Shown: positions 45,215 to 56,600 of the stretch, piece by piece
Position numbering within the stretch: the first letter of the stretch is position 1
Layout: each line of letters begins with the position of its first letter
DNA from: Spisula solida
Taxonomy: Eukaryota > Mollusca > Bivalvia > Venerida > Mactridae
Direction: 5' to 3'
Length of the DNA stretch: 64,000 nucleotides
Assembly: GCA_947247005.1 (NCBI GenBank)
Contig: OX365955.1
Coordinates: 8,442,001-8,506,000, forward strand
Made by a program: the position numbers and the translations under genes
The notes under the pieces: model-generated
Database searches by the model: none
Seen by the model: the letters and a program-made list of their open reading frames with translations, nothing else
Told to the model about the DNA's origin: nothing

Positions 45215-45894
45215 TGCTTGGTATTGATAAAATGAATAGAAATTTGATATAGAAATTTTTAGTGCTCCATTTAAAGGTCATTGTGAACTGTATTATATAA
45301 ATCATAATATTATGGCTTTATCTGTCTTGTATGGTTTGCTGCCATTCACTATTATGGAAGCTGTGGGTAAGGAGTGTCCCCTTTTAAAGGTCATTGTACA
45401 TTGTAGCTATGCTATCATCACTTTATTAGGTCACTGATGTTCATAATGTTATGTAAATATTCAGGAAGATATTGAGTTTCTTCGTGAATTGTTTTAACCA
45501 TAGAGTGGGCATTTTCCTCATTCCTTAAACTAAATAAGGTCAGATATTTTCTTAAGTTATTTGACCTTTGGTATTGTTTGGTTGGATGTTGCTTTTATTA
45601 TGATGCTTGCTGTTAAACATAGATCCCATCGCCATTGTTGCCCTGACAAGCATAGTCAGTTTGTATAATGTGTAGGTTTTTCCAAAGATTGCCTGGTGAT
45701 CCTCTCAATATTAAGCATGTTCGTGCAATTTGGTGTCAGATGGGATCCATGACCCTCGTACATTTATATATGTGTAGCTTCTACCCATTTAGTGTCAAAG
45801 GGCAATGGTTCTGCTACTGACCAGGCCCGCCGCCGGCCTTTAGTTGTGAGTTGTTTGTTAGAATGCCAATATCTCCTTGGTAACCTGATAAACA

Positions 45895-46203
45895 CTACTT
45901 GTACTTGTATCTGTTGAAGTGCACAATCATGTTGTGATGATCTTTGTATGTAATTTCATTACTTGAACTTCTAAACCTGTTCTTGTAAATAGAGTGCTCA
46001 TTGCCTGCATGTAAGGTATACTGATAACCTACTTCACAAATCATTACATGTTTGTCCTCGACAATTATCCTTAAGGATGAATGCCACAGTTGTTCCTTTA
46101 CCCAGACCTGATGGTTTGTATAGTGATTGGGGAAGCATTTCTTGTGCATATGTTGTTGTAACTTGTTTATTTCGTCTTCAATGCAGTTAACATAATACGC
46201 CAT
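45895..46203 (-). other. Unrecognised 102-codon - strand frame
   Basis: It begins MAYYVNCIEDEINKLQQHMH and ends in basic/aromatic residues. Composition is balanced, with few low-complexity runs, unlike most frames in this window. There is no recognised domain, no poly(A) signal noted and no splice evidence. It is listed because it is the longest non-repeat, non-transposon frame in the middle of the window. Confidence 0.2.
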
Positions 46204-46380
46204 AGCTGAGATCGTTCCTTCTTATTGTTTGTCAAAGTTTTTTGTAAGGTCGTTTAACAAGCGAATTCATTGACTCATATGATTATAATTTACCATTGAA
46301 AAATGTATTTCATGGTAATTGATTTACAACAAAGACAAGCTTTAAACCACCATGACCTGTAACACTCGGCAGTTTATGGT

Positions 46381-46695
46381 CTGTTCTACCATGCAATGTT
46401 CTTTGCCATGCTCCTTGTCTGAATCCTCTTGCTGCAGCTAGGCCATTCTACCATGCAATGTTTTTTGCCATGCTCCTTGTCTGAAACCTCCTGCAGTAGC
46501 TAGGCCATTCTACCATGCATTGTTCTTTGCCATGCTCCTTGTCTGAAACCTCTTGCAGTAGCTAGGCCATTCTACCATGCATTGTTCTTTGTCATGTTCC
46601 TTGTCTGAATCCTCTTGCAGTAGCTAGGTCATTCTACCATGCAATGTTCTTTGCAATGCTCCTTTTCTGAAACTTCTTGCGGCAGTAAGGCCATT
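46381..46695. repeat. 62-bp tandem repeat, five units
   Basis: Units of about 62 bp share CATTCTACCATGCAATGTTC, CTCCTTGTCTGAAACCTC and GCAGTAGCTAGG. Confidence 0.9.
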
Positions 46696-46699
46696 GAGG

Positions 46700-48035
46700 A
46701 TGTACCATGATGTTTGCTTGCCTAATGAATTCCTGTAAAAAGTTTTTAATGTTGTAAGATCTGACAGTTGTGGGGACTTAAGCTTATGCTTGTTGGTATC
46801 GTCTAAGCTGTCACTGTATCCTATACCATTGCTAGTTGTAAAACCAATACTACATTGATAACACTTATTAAAGTATTCTTAATTGTTTGTTTTGCACTAC
46901 AATGCCACTGCAATTTACTTTGTTGGTATGAGCGTTCAGTCAACAATATGATGGCATTCTTCAACATAATAATTGAGACAAATTAAGAGTGTTGTATATT
47001 ACATGTACCCATATATTCCATAATGATGCTGTTTTTAGTTATCATTGTAGGGCAGCATTTTTGATAGGTTACTGAGGTAGGATTTAAGTAGGTAGGTTTT
47101 CTGATTACCTCCCCTGTTTACTGTAATCCCATTAGGGCAACACCATGCAGTGTCCATCACCATAAATTTCTATTCAAATGGTCTTGATTGTATTGGTCCG
47201 TGAAACATGGCTAAAATTACTGTATTGTTATGTATATTATAAAGGAAATAATTGCTTATTTTGTAATAAAAAATCTATTAATTGATTACGATAATAATTC
47301 ACACAATCAGAAAGTCTAGACGTATCGGTATAGAATTAGCCAATGATTAGGTTATGTTAACAGTATATTTGATATCCTTGAAAAAATTTAGCACCCATAT
47401 TTTTGATAGATTTATATATTTGGCTTGCAGGTCTGCTCTGTTGAACCGCCGTCTATAAATGGCAAATGTCTGCCACCTCTGTAGAAACGTGGTACATGTA
47501 CATTCTGCTTCAAGGAATCCGACTTTCCTTCAACATAGTGATGGTACATAATGCTTTAAGTGTGCTAGGCAATCCATCCTCTGGTAGACCAAATGGTTTC
47601 TGAACATCATAAAAAAAGAGTTAATACTGTATTTGCCCAAGTATTGCTCGCGGCTGTGTATTGGACACAGCTAAAAAGTGGGAGAAAATTAAAAAAAAAA
47701 AATTAGATGCAAACAAATGAAAATATTTCTTTACAAGAAAACTCTTTGGATTTGAACATTGGATACTCAGAAAGTGTCTAAAGCTGTGTAAAGAACATGT
47801 CCATGGCATTTCTGGTTACAATTCAGGGTTGAAGTGTGTAGGAAATACACTGGTATATTTTGAGAACTTATGGCATCAAGATAATAAACCAAGATTTAAT
47901 ATTTTTATGATAAAGAGAAGGAACTGTACCGGAAAATTTTATAATTTATAGCTTTTAAATCTTAATTTTGGACATTCCTTTTTGTAATATTTAATTTTTT
48001 CATTACAAGTCCTAAATTTGGAATGATGCACTTTT
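46700..48035. other. No gene seen
   Basis: AT-rich sequence without supported features. Confidence 0.35.
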
Positions 48036-48270
48036 TAGCTCCACTATTCGTAGAATAAGGGGAGCTTTTGCAGTCACTCGAGCGTCGGTGTCGGCGTCGG
48101 CGTTACACTTTTGATAAAGTTTAGGTACAGGTTTTTTAACCTCTTATATTCTCTATGTCCTTTGAGATGTTGCTTTCATACTTTGCATACTCGTTTGCCA
48201 TCATGACCCGAACCCATATGCAGAACTAGGTAACTCTCTCAGGTATTTTGTTGAAATTATGCCCTCTTTT

Positions 48271-48922
48271 TAGCTCACCTGTCACAAAGTGCAAAGTGAG
48301 CTTTTGTGATCCGTCCGTCAACAATTTGGTTGTGTCCTCTCTAGAGGTCACAATTTTGGCCTAATCTTTATGAAGCTTGGTCACAATGATCATCTTAACA
48401 AAATCTAGGTAAAGTTTGATATTGGGTCATCCGGGGTCAAAAACTAGGTCCCTAGGTCAAATCATAGAAAAACCTTGTGTAGTCACTAGAGGTCACAATT
48501 TTGACTTAATCTTTATGAAACTTGGTCACAATGATCATCTCAGCAAGATCTAGGTCAAGATTTATATTGGGTCAATTAGGGTCAAAAACAAGGTCACTAG
48601 GTCAAAGTATAGAAAAACCTTGTGTAGTCACTAAAGGTCACCATTTTAGCCTCATCTTTATGAAACTTTGTCAGAATGATTATTTTAACACAATGTAGGT
48701 CAAGTTTGATACGGGTCATCCTGGGTAAAAAACTAGGTCACTAGATCAAATCATAGGAAATCCTTGTGTAGTCACTATTGGTCACCATTTTAGCCTCATC
48801 TTTATGAAAATTGGTCACAATAATCATCTCAACAAAATGTAGGTCAAGTGTGAGGTCACTAGGTCAAATCACAGGGCTTGCATGCACTACGACGACAAGT
48901 GAGCGACCTAGGGCCCTCTTGT
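48271..48922 (+). mobile_element. Pearl-like element P5, nested in P4
   Basis: It starts with the AGCTCACC/GTGAGCT head (somewhat decayed), has a short GTCCGTC run and about four cores of roughly 145 bp (CTAGGTCAAATCATAGAAAA, ATCTTTATGAAACTTGGTCA). It ends GAGCGACCTAGGGCCCTCTT plus GT. It is inserted in the T-run of P4's 'CCCTCTTTTT' with no target duplication. Confidence 0.8.
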
Positions 48923-48962
48923 TTCAACTTAGTGCAAATGTTAAAGTTTAGGTACAGGTTTT

Positions 48963-49248
48963 TATGCTCCCTTATCGATAGATCGGGAGGCATGTAGTGA
49001 TTCATCTGTCCGTCCGTTCGTCCGTCCGTTCGTCCGTCCGTCCTGGTTAACCCAAATTGACCGTTTCTTCTAGCATTAATATGGCTTGCTACAAAGCCTT
49101 CATACTTGCATGGATGTTGTATATGAACACTCTCCACACACCTGTATCACCTAACCCCATTTTGACCTTCACCTTGACCTAATTTTGGACTTATTTATAG
49201 ACAAGGCTTCCACAGGGCGCATAAGCGTTTATTGAACGCAGTCTTGTT
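48963..49248 (+). mobile_element. Pearl-like element P6, nested in P4
   Basis: The head hairpin is TATGCTCCC..ATC, GATA, GAT..GGGAGGCAT, followed by (CCGTCCGTTCGT)n. The 3' end has hairpin GCGTT-TATTG-AACGC and then CTTGT. It interrupts P4 within GGTACAGGTTTTT, again a T-run. Confidence 0.8.
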
Positions 49249-49711
49249 TCACCTCTAATATTTTTCAAAGTACATTCACATATTGCTTTACATACTTGTT
49301 CATCATCATGACCCCAACCCCTACACAGGGGTAGGTAACTCTATCAAGCATTTTGTTAAAATTATGCCCCCTTTTGGACTTGGAAATGCAAATGTTAAAG
49401 TTTAGGTACAGGTTTTTTAACCCCTTATATCTTCAAAGTGAATTGATATATTGCTTTGATACTTTGCATACTTGTTCACCATCATGACCCCAACCCCTAC
49501 ACAGAAGAAGATAACTATTTAACATTTCGTTGAAATTATGCCCCCTTTTGGACTAAGAAATGCTTATTTGTTTACCTTCATGACCAAGGGGACCTACACA
49601 TGAGTAGGTAACCGTCCTGCATAATTTGTCCATATTATCCCCCCTTTTCGACTTAGAAGCCCCAACCTCTACACAGCAGAGGGTAATGCTGCTGTTATGC
49701 AGCATCTTGTT

Positions 49712-50610
49712 TTGAATATATAATAATTGTACTATCCTAGCATGGCGCTGCTGTTCGTGGACAGCTCTTGTTGACTTCTCTTGTTCTACAGTTTTGATGT
49801 CTCAACTTCGGACATTCTATTTTGGTAAAATGATACACTTTCTGACTCCTTGAATGTGCACTATCAGATGTAAATGTCATTATGTTATTCACTGTCTTAA
49901 AATATCAGCTACATATGTAAACAAAAAATAATATGTTAATTGAAATTTAAATGTTTGGACAACTGCTGAGTACGTGAGTAGCTGCATTATGGGCACTTGT
50001 AGGTACGTGCCAGATATCTGGTTTTACCTGGTAAGGGAATTAAGATAAGCTTGTAAAAAGATGACATCCTAACCTTAAGAAAGGACACTATACCGGTGTT
50101 TGGCAAATTAAACTGATTAAATTGATAATGCATGTTTCCGTATCAATGTTGCATTGAATTTTATAATATTGAATTAATTTCTGCTGATAGGACCCTAAGT
50201 CTTATATTTAAATGTTAGTGAGTTGTTGTAATTTACTAGAAACAGTTACAATTACTAAATTTCAGGTTAGTTCCTTTTATTATTTTGTTATTAAAAATAC
50301 TTGGAATTTTACTGAATTTCTGGAGTTTAATGAATAAAGGTATGATGATCATTCTGTGGTAAATATTATTTGTTTATTTCTTAAGTCCATTAATTTTAAA
50401 ATACCGGTAGCAATTTTAAAAATGTTTGAACATTATTAATCAGTGGCTGAGTGACTTCATCAACTCTTGTAACTTCGACATATTTGTTACTACAGAATTG
50501 TGAACTGATAACCAATCTATTGGGAACATTTTTAGCCTGTATATCATATGTAGTTAATCTTGCTCAAATTGACAGTATGAGAACTAATATATTGGTTGGG
50601 CGGATCTTTT
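49712..50610. other. No gene seen
   Basis: AT-rich sequence without supported features. Confidence 0.35.
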
Positions 50611-50649
50611 TAGTTCACCTGTCACATAGTGACAAGGTGAGCTTTTGTT
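50611..50649 (+). mobile_element. Solo pearl-type head hairpin P7
   Basis: Only the 39-bp head is present: AGTTCACC..GTCAC, loop ATA, GTGAC..GGTGAGCT, then TTTTGTT. A different head follows immediately. Either P8 interrupted P7 or a minimal head-only copy inserted. Confidence 0.6.
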
Positions 50650-50711
50650 AATCCCCAGCCACGAAGTGGGAGGGGATAATATTTTGAACTGAGTAAATAA
50701 ACTCCCTTGTT
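50650..50711 (+). mobile_element. Pearl-type head P8, short copy
   Basis: The hairpin ATCCCC..CCAC, GAA, GTGG..GGGGAT is followed by a short AT-rich stretch and CCCTTGT at 50704-50710. The 3' boundary is tentative. Confidence 0.5.
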
Positions 50712-50876
50712 GTCATACGAATAAAATATATACTTGTAGACCTATTTAAACACGAAACTTTGCATGAAATTATTTTGGAGTAGAACATTAACAAAACATG
50801 ATTTTGTTGTCATATGTATAAAAGATATTTTCACAGGTAAAATACAGAGATATGTATTTCACACCTCGTCATTTAT

Positions 50877-51155
50877 TATACCCCCACACAACGAGTTGTA
50901 AGGGGGGTATACTGGATTCAGCTTGTCTGTCCGTCTGTCTGTTCGTCCGTCCGTCCGTCTGTCTGTAGACGGATTCTTGTGGACGCAACTCCTCCTACAG
51001 TTTTGGCAGGATTTAGCTCAAACTTTCACAGATGAACAACCTCAACATATAGATGTGCATGAAGAAAGGAATTTGCGCTGCGATGAATTTTGGCAGAATT
51101 ATGGCCCTTTGCGGGCGGGGGTATATTAGTCTGCCAAATGGCGACAGCTCTAGTT
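50877..51155 (+). mobile_element. Pearl-like element P9 (complete)
   Basis: The head TATACCCCC..ACAAC, GA, GTTGT..GGGGGGTATA is followed by (CTGTCCGT)n at 50925-50968 and a body shared with P2 (896-1126). The 3' end has GCC-AAAT-GGC and then CTAGT. The CTAGT end satisfies the Helitron CTRRT rule. Confidence 0.85.
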
Positions 51156-51759
51156 TTCAATTGTTTCATACAATAGACGAGAAAATTATTTTGTTAAATT
51201 GGCCCCTGTTTGTTTACATTCGAGACTGATGAATAAGTGATAATAGGCTTGTTGGTGTAATAGCATCTTAAACAACAAAATTATTTAAACTTTTAAACTT
51301 TGAACTTTATAGGTAGTTTAGTTAAACTAGTTTTACTGAAAGCTTATGTATGATTGATACGGATTATGTTATCGTATAGGACTAGTAATTAGTATAAACT
51401 ATCGATTTTCATCATGCGTTAATATAACGACGCCGGTAGACGAAAACGAAAGTAGAAACATTCATCTTCGGACAATCGCGAAATTCTGGTATGCATTTTT
51501 CGCTGTTTTCAATTTTAGCGAATTAGTTTGGAAGCGAATAAAGCGAAAATTAGGTACGAGCGAAAATTACCCGATATACAGATATTTAAATATTAGTCAC
51601 ACAAGATACTTTTAACTTGACATGTTAAACTTTGCAACTTACCTTTTATAAGATCACTCATTTAGATAAAAGCACCCTTTAAAATTTGTCAAACATCAGC
51701 ACATTTCAATGCTGGCAGCCATTTTGACAATCTGTGATGTTGTTAACATGTGACAGGAA
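51156..51759. other. No gene seen
   Basis: GCGAAAATT-type words recur at 51475-51570; otherwise nothing is supported. Confidence 0.35.
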
Positions 51760-52075
51760 GTCATGTGTCATGAACACGTCGAGAACTTTTCATGAACTAA
51801 TTGATGAACTGTTTAGGGATGGTTTAAGAACAGTCTAGAAATAATTGTTCATGAAATGTTCATATGCATCAGGTACTTTTTATGGCTGGATCAAAAACAG
51901 TTAAATGAACTCTCAAGTGTTCATAAATAATTCATCAACAGTTCATAACTCACTTTAAGAACAGTTCATGTCCAAAAGTTCATGAACTCATTTCAAGAAC
52001 TTATCAAGGCCTGTTCATGAACTGTTCCTGATTTGAGTGAAGTGTTCATGAAATCATGAACCACATTTCGCAGGG
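51760..52075. repeat. TTCATGAAC-word repeat, copy 2
   Basis: Over about 310 bp, words such as TTCATGAAC, TTCATAA and AACAGTTCAT recur more than ten times without a fixed period. TTCATGAA is itself palindromic, so the stretch is rich in small inverted repeats. Confidence 0.6.
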
Positions 52076-52644
52076 GATGACATGCAGTTCAGATATTTAA
52101 GTTAAGTCTACAGTAAAATCATAACAGGGGTGGTATTTAATATTGATCTTATTTAATTGGAGAATAAGGATATCTGATATCACCTGTTACTGGCCAAAAG
52201 TTTAATATGGTGTGATCTGATTGGTTGTCCTTATTCTTTAGTCAAGTAAGATCATTATTGAATACAACCCCTGCTCTTTAAAAATACTACATTGCTACAT
52301 TAATGGAAGTCAGAAATTAAATATAATTAAAATAATTTCCTTTCTAAAAACATCACTCCACAGTAGTCCACATTAATTTATCAAAAGTAAATGTCTTAAA
52401 CATATATTGCTTATAAGTTCACTTCTTTTATACATCATTTCAACATCAGTCATCGGCGGAAATGAATTAATGTAACCGTCAGTGTGATTAAATTTATAAT
52501 ATCAGTTTTAGAAATTTCTTCACAATTAAATTAAAATGAATTATTTATATAAACTATAACAGTCAAGTAACAAATTAAGTGAGCCTGGTACTGCTATTTA
52601 TACATTTAATTTAAACACTTTGCAGTTTGCTCTAATACTCAGTT
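52076..52644. other. No gene seen
   Basis: AT-rich sequence without supported features. Confidence 0.35.
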
Positions 52645-52764
52645 TAGCAATACCACATGACTTTTGGCTACAGATGCAAAACAAAATACTTTCTGCAATA
52701 TTTGTTTTCTAAGTGAAGCAAATTTTATCTTGGATCTGTAGCCCAAAGTCATGTGGTATTGCTA
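52645..52764. mobile_element. 120-bp hairpin MITE
   Basis: TAGCAATACCACATGACTTT plus TGGCTACAGAT (52645-52675) and its reverse complement at 52734-52764 match with about one mismatch around a 58-nt spacer. Confidence 0.8.
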
Positions 52765-52920
52765 CACTGATACTATTGAACACACTGATCTTATGTAACA
52801 TGCGGTAATTGTAATATTCTGATCCAGTATCACTAAATCAAGGAAAGGTTTCATTTACATGTAGTTAACTGTTGAATTAAATATGTATAAATCCTTAGGT
52901 ACTTTATCGCAGTCTAATTT

Positions 52921-53676
52921 TAGCTCACCTGTCACAAAGTGACAGAGTGAGCTTTTGTGATCACTCTTCGTCCATCGTCCATCGTCCGTCACAATTAAAA
53001 TCTAGGTCAAGTTCAATATTGGGTAATTTGGGGTCAAAAACTAGGTCACAAGGTCAAATCATAAAAAAACCTTGTGTAGTCTTTAGAGGTCATAATTTTG
53101 ACTTAATCTTTATGAAACTTGGTCACAATGATCATCTCAATAAAATCTAGGTCAAGTTCGATATTGGGTCATCCGGGGTAAAAAACTAGGTCACAAGGTC
53201 AAATCATAGAAAAACCTTGTGTAGTCACTAGAGGTCACAATTTTGACCTAATCTTTATGAAACTTGGTCATATAAATGATCATCTCAACAAAATATATGT
53301 CAAATTCGATATTGGGTCATCTGGGGTCAAAATCTAGATCACAAGGTCAAATTGTAGGAAAACATTGTGTAGTCACTGGAGGTCACAAGTTTGGCCTACT
53401 CTATTTGAAACTTTGTCACAATGATTATTTTAATGTAATCTAGGTCAAGTTTGATATGGGTCATCCTGGGTAAAAAACTAGGTCACTAAATCAAATCATA
53501 GGAAATCCTTGTGTAGACACTAGAGATCACCATTTTAGCCTAATCTTTATGAAATTTGGTCACAATGATCATCTCAGCAAAATCTAGGTCAAGTGTGAGG
53601 TCACTACGTCAAATCGCAGGTCTTGCATGCACTACTATGACAGGTGAGCGACCTAGGGCCCTTTGGGCCCTCTTGT
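52921..53676 (+). mobile_element. Pearl-like element P10
   Basis: The head AGCTCAC..GTCAC, AAA, GTGAC..GTGAGCT is followed by (CGTCCAT)n and about five cores of the same kind as P5. The 3' hairpin AGGGCCC-TTT-GGGCCCT is followed by CTTGT. It is the best example of the 3' hairpin in the window. Confidence 0.85.
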
Positions 53677-54055
53677 AAGATATGCCTTTTCTTGCTTTCT
53701 TATCATGTTGTAAGTAAAAGTACAATACATGTACACAGGCCACATTTAATCAATTATTGAAAAACCAGGTGCAATTGTACATTTAATTAGACAGATTATT
53801 AATGTTGAGCGCCGATTTAGACAAACAGACTCTCTAGCTGTGATGTCAGGAGAACAGGGGAGGGGGATCGGCTTTAAAAGCCTCATAATTATTTGAATGA
53901 ATTGCTTTAAATTTGATATTTCTTTGCTCTTTTATATCATATGCATTATTTTCTGAATGTTTATTTCAAATAGTTGCTTGACTCAATGTGTCAGTTATAA
54001 GCATCTGGCTGAGCAGCATACTGTAAATTGGGTATTTTATTCAGCAATTATTTAA

Positions 54056-54224
54056 GAAATAATGAATATGTAGCTGTGCTTTGTTGTATAAAAAAATATA
54101 GGCACGTGTTTGGATGCGTAGTAATTAAATCACAAGTTCGTAGCATGAGTGATTTAATGTACGCATTCAAACGAGTGCCTTTATTTTATAACACAACAAA
54201 GCACAGCTTCCTACTTATTATTTC
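54056..54224. mobile_element. 169-bp near-palindromic hairpin element
   Basis: The arms 54056-54132 and 54150-54224 (GCTGTGCTTTGTTGTATAAA, AGGCACGTGTTTGGATGCGT and complements) pair with a handful of mismatches around a 17-nt loop. This gives a long potential stem. The 91-codon frame across it is a by-product. Confidence 0.8.
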
Positions 54225-55728
54225 GATTCTAACATTGCCAATTCACTGCCATTTATTGCACAACAAGACAGGTAGACGTCAAATACTTGACAAAAAATGG
54301 TAAGCTCAATATACGCAAAGAAGGCAAATCTCGCTTGCTATGTTAGAATTAAAAATTGAATTCTTAACGACCACGCATTCAAGATACATTATCCACAAAA
54401 TAAGCCACAGGTTATGTTATGTAACTGAAATTCACGAAATAAAGATCAGTGAACCTCTAAGGCAGCTAGATTAACTGTTTTACCATGAGGTAATTGGTTG
54501 AAGATTGAGTGTTGGTGCTTTTCTTCTGCAATATTCATATATTTAACATTTGGGTGTCTAGCTGTAGATATAATAACTATACAATAAAAGTATGGCAAAT
54601 TTATGTTACATTAAGAACATATTTAAGATAGCTTTATGCGTTAGTATATGCCAGGCAATAAAAATTCCTTACGACAGCATGCATTTAATTATTTGTGAAG
54701 GTTCATAAACATTGTTAATTATACAAAAGTGCTATTAATTAAGGCTTATAAAAATGCTTCCATATACCTGTGCCGGAGTATGCCAATTAATTAGTGACAT
54801 GAATTATTAGACATTTTTACCTGAGACTAAAATTACTAGTAATATTCTATGGAATCTAGTTTGAGCCTGGTGCTCTTTCGCTATTTAATAGTGTTAGATA
54901 ATAAAACTGGTAATTTTCATAAGTAATTGCTATTAATAAGCTTCGCTCTTATTTAGTTATAATAGTGATTTTGCCCCCCACAAAACAAAGTGATTGAGCA
55001 AATTCCTTACGGTCTGCAGGTCTGTGGGGATATTATTTGTCACCATGTCTGTGGCAATTCTAGTAATATTGGCAATTATTATGAAGAAATGTATGATATG
55101 GTTTAATATTAGCAAAGAAGTTACAGTAAAGTTGAGAGCTTTATTTCATCCACACTTAGTGCAGGCCTATATTTCAGAGTAAATGTATTAATAGAACCAT
55201 TGATTCAGCAGTTTCTCAAACCCGGGGTAAAGACTGAACGGCTACTGATGAATAAATAATATCCATGTCACTTACTGAAACAGTTAATTACTTGAACTTC
55301 GGATTGTTTTTAACTACTGAATGAAACTGGTACATATCTAAATCAGTCTTATGCAAGTATGATGTAAGATCAGAATCTTTATAAACCCTTTTTGATCTTA
55401 AGCTTCCTATTAAAGTAATAAGGTAAATATCATTAATAACCTCAAGGACGTCAAATGTGGCGAGGGGGATCAGAATGCTCGGCTACTGGTATATCTTAAA
55501 TTACTGTCTAAAGTAACCTAGATCTTTTACATGCTAGTATGATCTATAATGTGCGAATATGTTGTTGTGTTAGTATATTGTCCATTGAAAGCCAAAAAGA
55601 ACTAGCAGCATATTAAATAAGAAGGCAGATAAGCCCTTTTGCCTGTCGTTGGATTATTTTACTAAAATTAATTTGTGCAATTTCAATGAGATTACTGAAC
55701 AGGGGAAATTTGTACTTATTTTTTGCAG
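54225..55728. other. No exon seen; ends in a 3' splice site
   Basis: AT-rich sequence. It ends with GTACTTATTTTTTGCAG (55712-55728), a strong acceptor for the first recognised exon of gene 2. Confidence 0.45.
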
Positions 55729-55833
55729 CTAGATGTTTGAAGTTTAAACATGACAGCTGACAGACTGGTTCTTGCTAGAGAAGTGTTTTAAAAGAAAGAC
55801 AAGCTGGGAGGAAATAATGTGACACAGTCTGGC
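55729..55833 (+). promoter_or_regulatory. Gene 2 5' UTR with three upstream ORFs
   Basis: Between the acceptor and the main ATG there are three AUGs. 55733-55747 encodes MFEV, 55750-55791 encodes MTADRLVLAREVF, and 55817-55822 is ATG followed directly by TGA. A TAA at 55789-55791 is in frame with the main start, so the main CDS cannot extend upstream. Start-stop elements of this kind are known to stall ribosomes and repress translation; that role here is inference. Confidence 0.6.
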
Positions 55834-56035
55834 ATGGAAAAGCCCATACTGCAGGCTTGCTGCAACTGTAGTTATTTCACAAAAGGGGTTGATGTGACTC
55901 CTAATGCATCAAACTGGGATAGTTTAGGGGATCTATGTACGGATGTCGTCAACTGTTTATCTGGACCCCAAGGGAAGAGATTAGTTGTACATTTCTCTCT
56001 TCCTGGTACTCATATCCGTATTGACATTGGAAATG
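55834..56035 (+). CDS. Gene 2 first coding exon
   Basis: The exon runs 55729-56035. The start ATG at 55834 is in excellent context (GGCATGG), and the donor GTAAGG follows at 56036 in phase 1. It encodes 67 residues beginning MEKPILQACCNCSYFTKGVD, with Cys at 9, 10, 12, 35 and 41 and the sequons NCS (11) and NAS (24). No signal peptide is visible. The exon's frame is entered correctly by the exon at 63668 (codon G|TG). I do not recognise the family. A candidate 108-nt exon at 56742 could lie between the two. Confidence 0.65.
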
Positions 56036-56518
56036 GTAAGGGTCGCTGTTGTAGTTGTTGTCGTGTTTTCCTATATACCACTTCTATCTATGTAGTCTAG
56101 ATATTTTATGCATTATAATGAACATGTATATTTAATATTCTTCTCTGTCTGATTTTATAATCCTGCTGACACTGTTTGTAACATGCATGTAATAATATGC
56201 ATGTAACACAGTGCATTTGTCTCGTGCTTGTGAAATTTATATTTTGTACATTTGTATATTATTTATAATTTAGCATGTGTGTGTACTTAGTGATAATGTC
56301 AGTAGTTACCTCCCTTTGTGTAATGAAAATTCTATAGTGTTGGTGTAGTTGTCTCCCTTACTTCACAAAGTATATTTAGCATATATACTAAATGTATTGT
56401 GTACTTTAAATCACATTTATATACCCACAAGTATGTGTATATAACAATTAATACTAATTCTTAAACAGTCAATCACTTAATTTATAAAGTATTTGTCTAT
56501 ATATTTATTATTCAATCC

Positions 56519-56600
56519 AGGAAAACTGGTAAAGTGAATCTGCCATCGTATATCTGTAAATTGTTCAGAAACAGTATTCAACCTAATAAACTGAATCATT
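56519..56600 (+). mobile_element. SINE tail fragment
   Basis: AACTGGTAAAGTGAATCTGC, AAATTGTTCAGAAACAG and CAACCTAATAAACTGAA match the tail of the SINE family at 34715 and 31136. Confidence 0.55.

Larger units (their letters stand above)
48036..49711 (+). mobile_element. Pearl-like element P4, host of two nested elements
   Basis: The head hairpin has stem AGCTCC..TATTC, loop GTA and GAATA..GGAGCT, followed by GTCGGCGTCGGCGTT. Body cores contain GTTAAAGTTTAGGTACAGGT and CATGACCCCAACCC. The body is interrupted by P5 (48271-48922) and P6 (48963-49248) and resumes after each. The 3' end has hairpin TGCTG..TGCAGCA followed by CTTGT at 49706-49710. P4 therefore predates both inserts. Confidence 0.75.
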
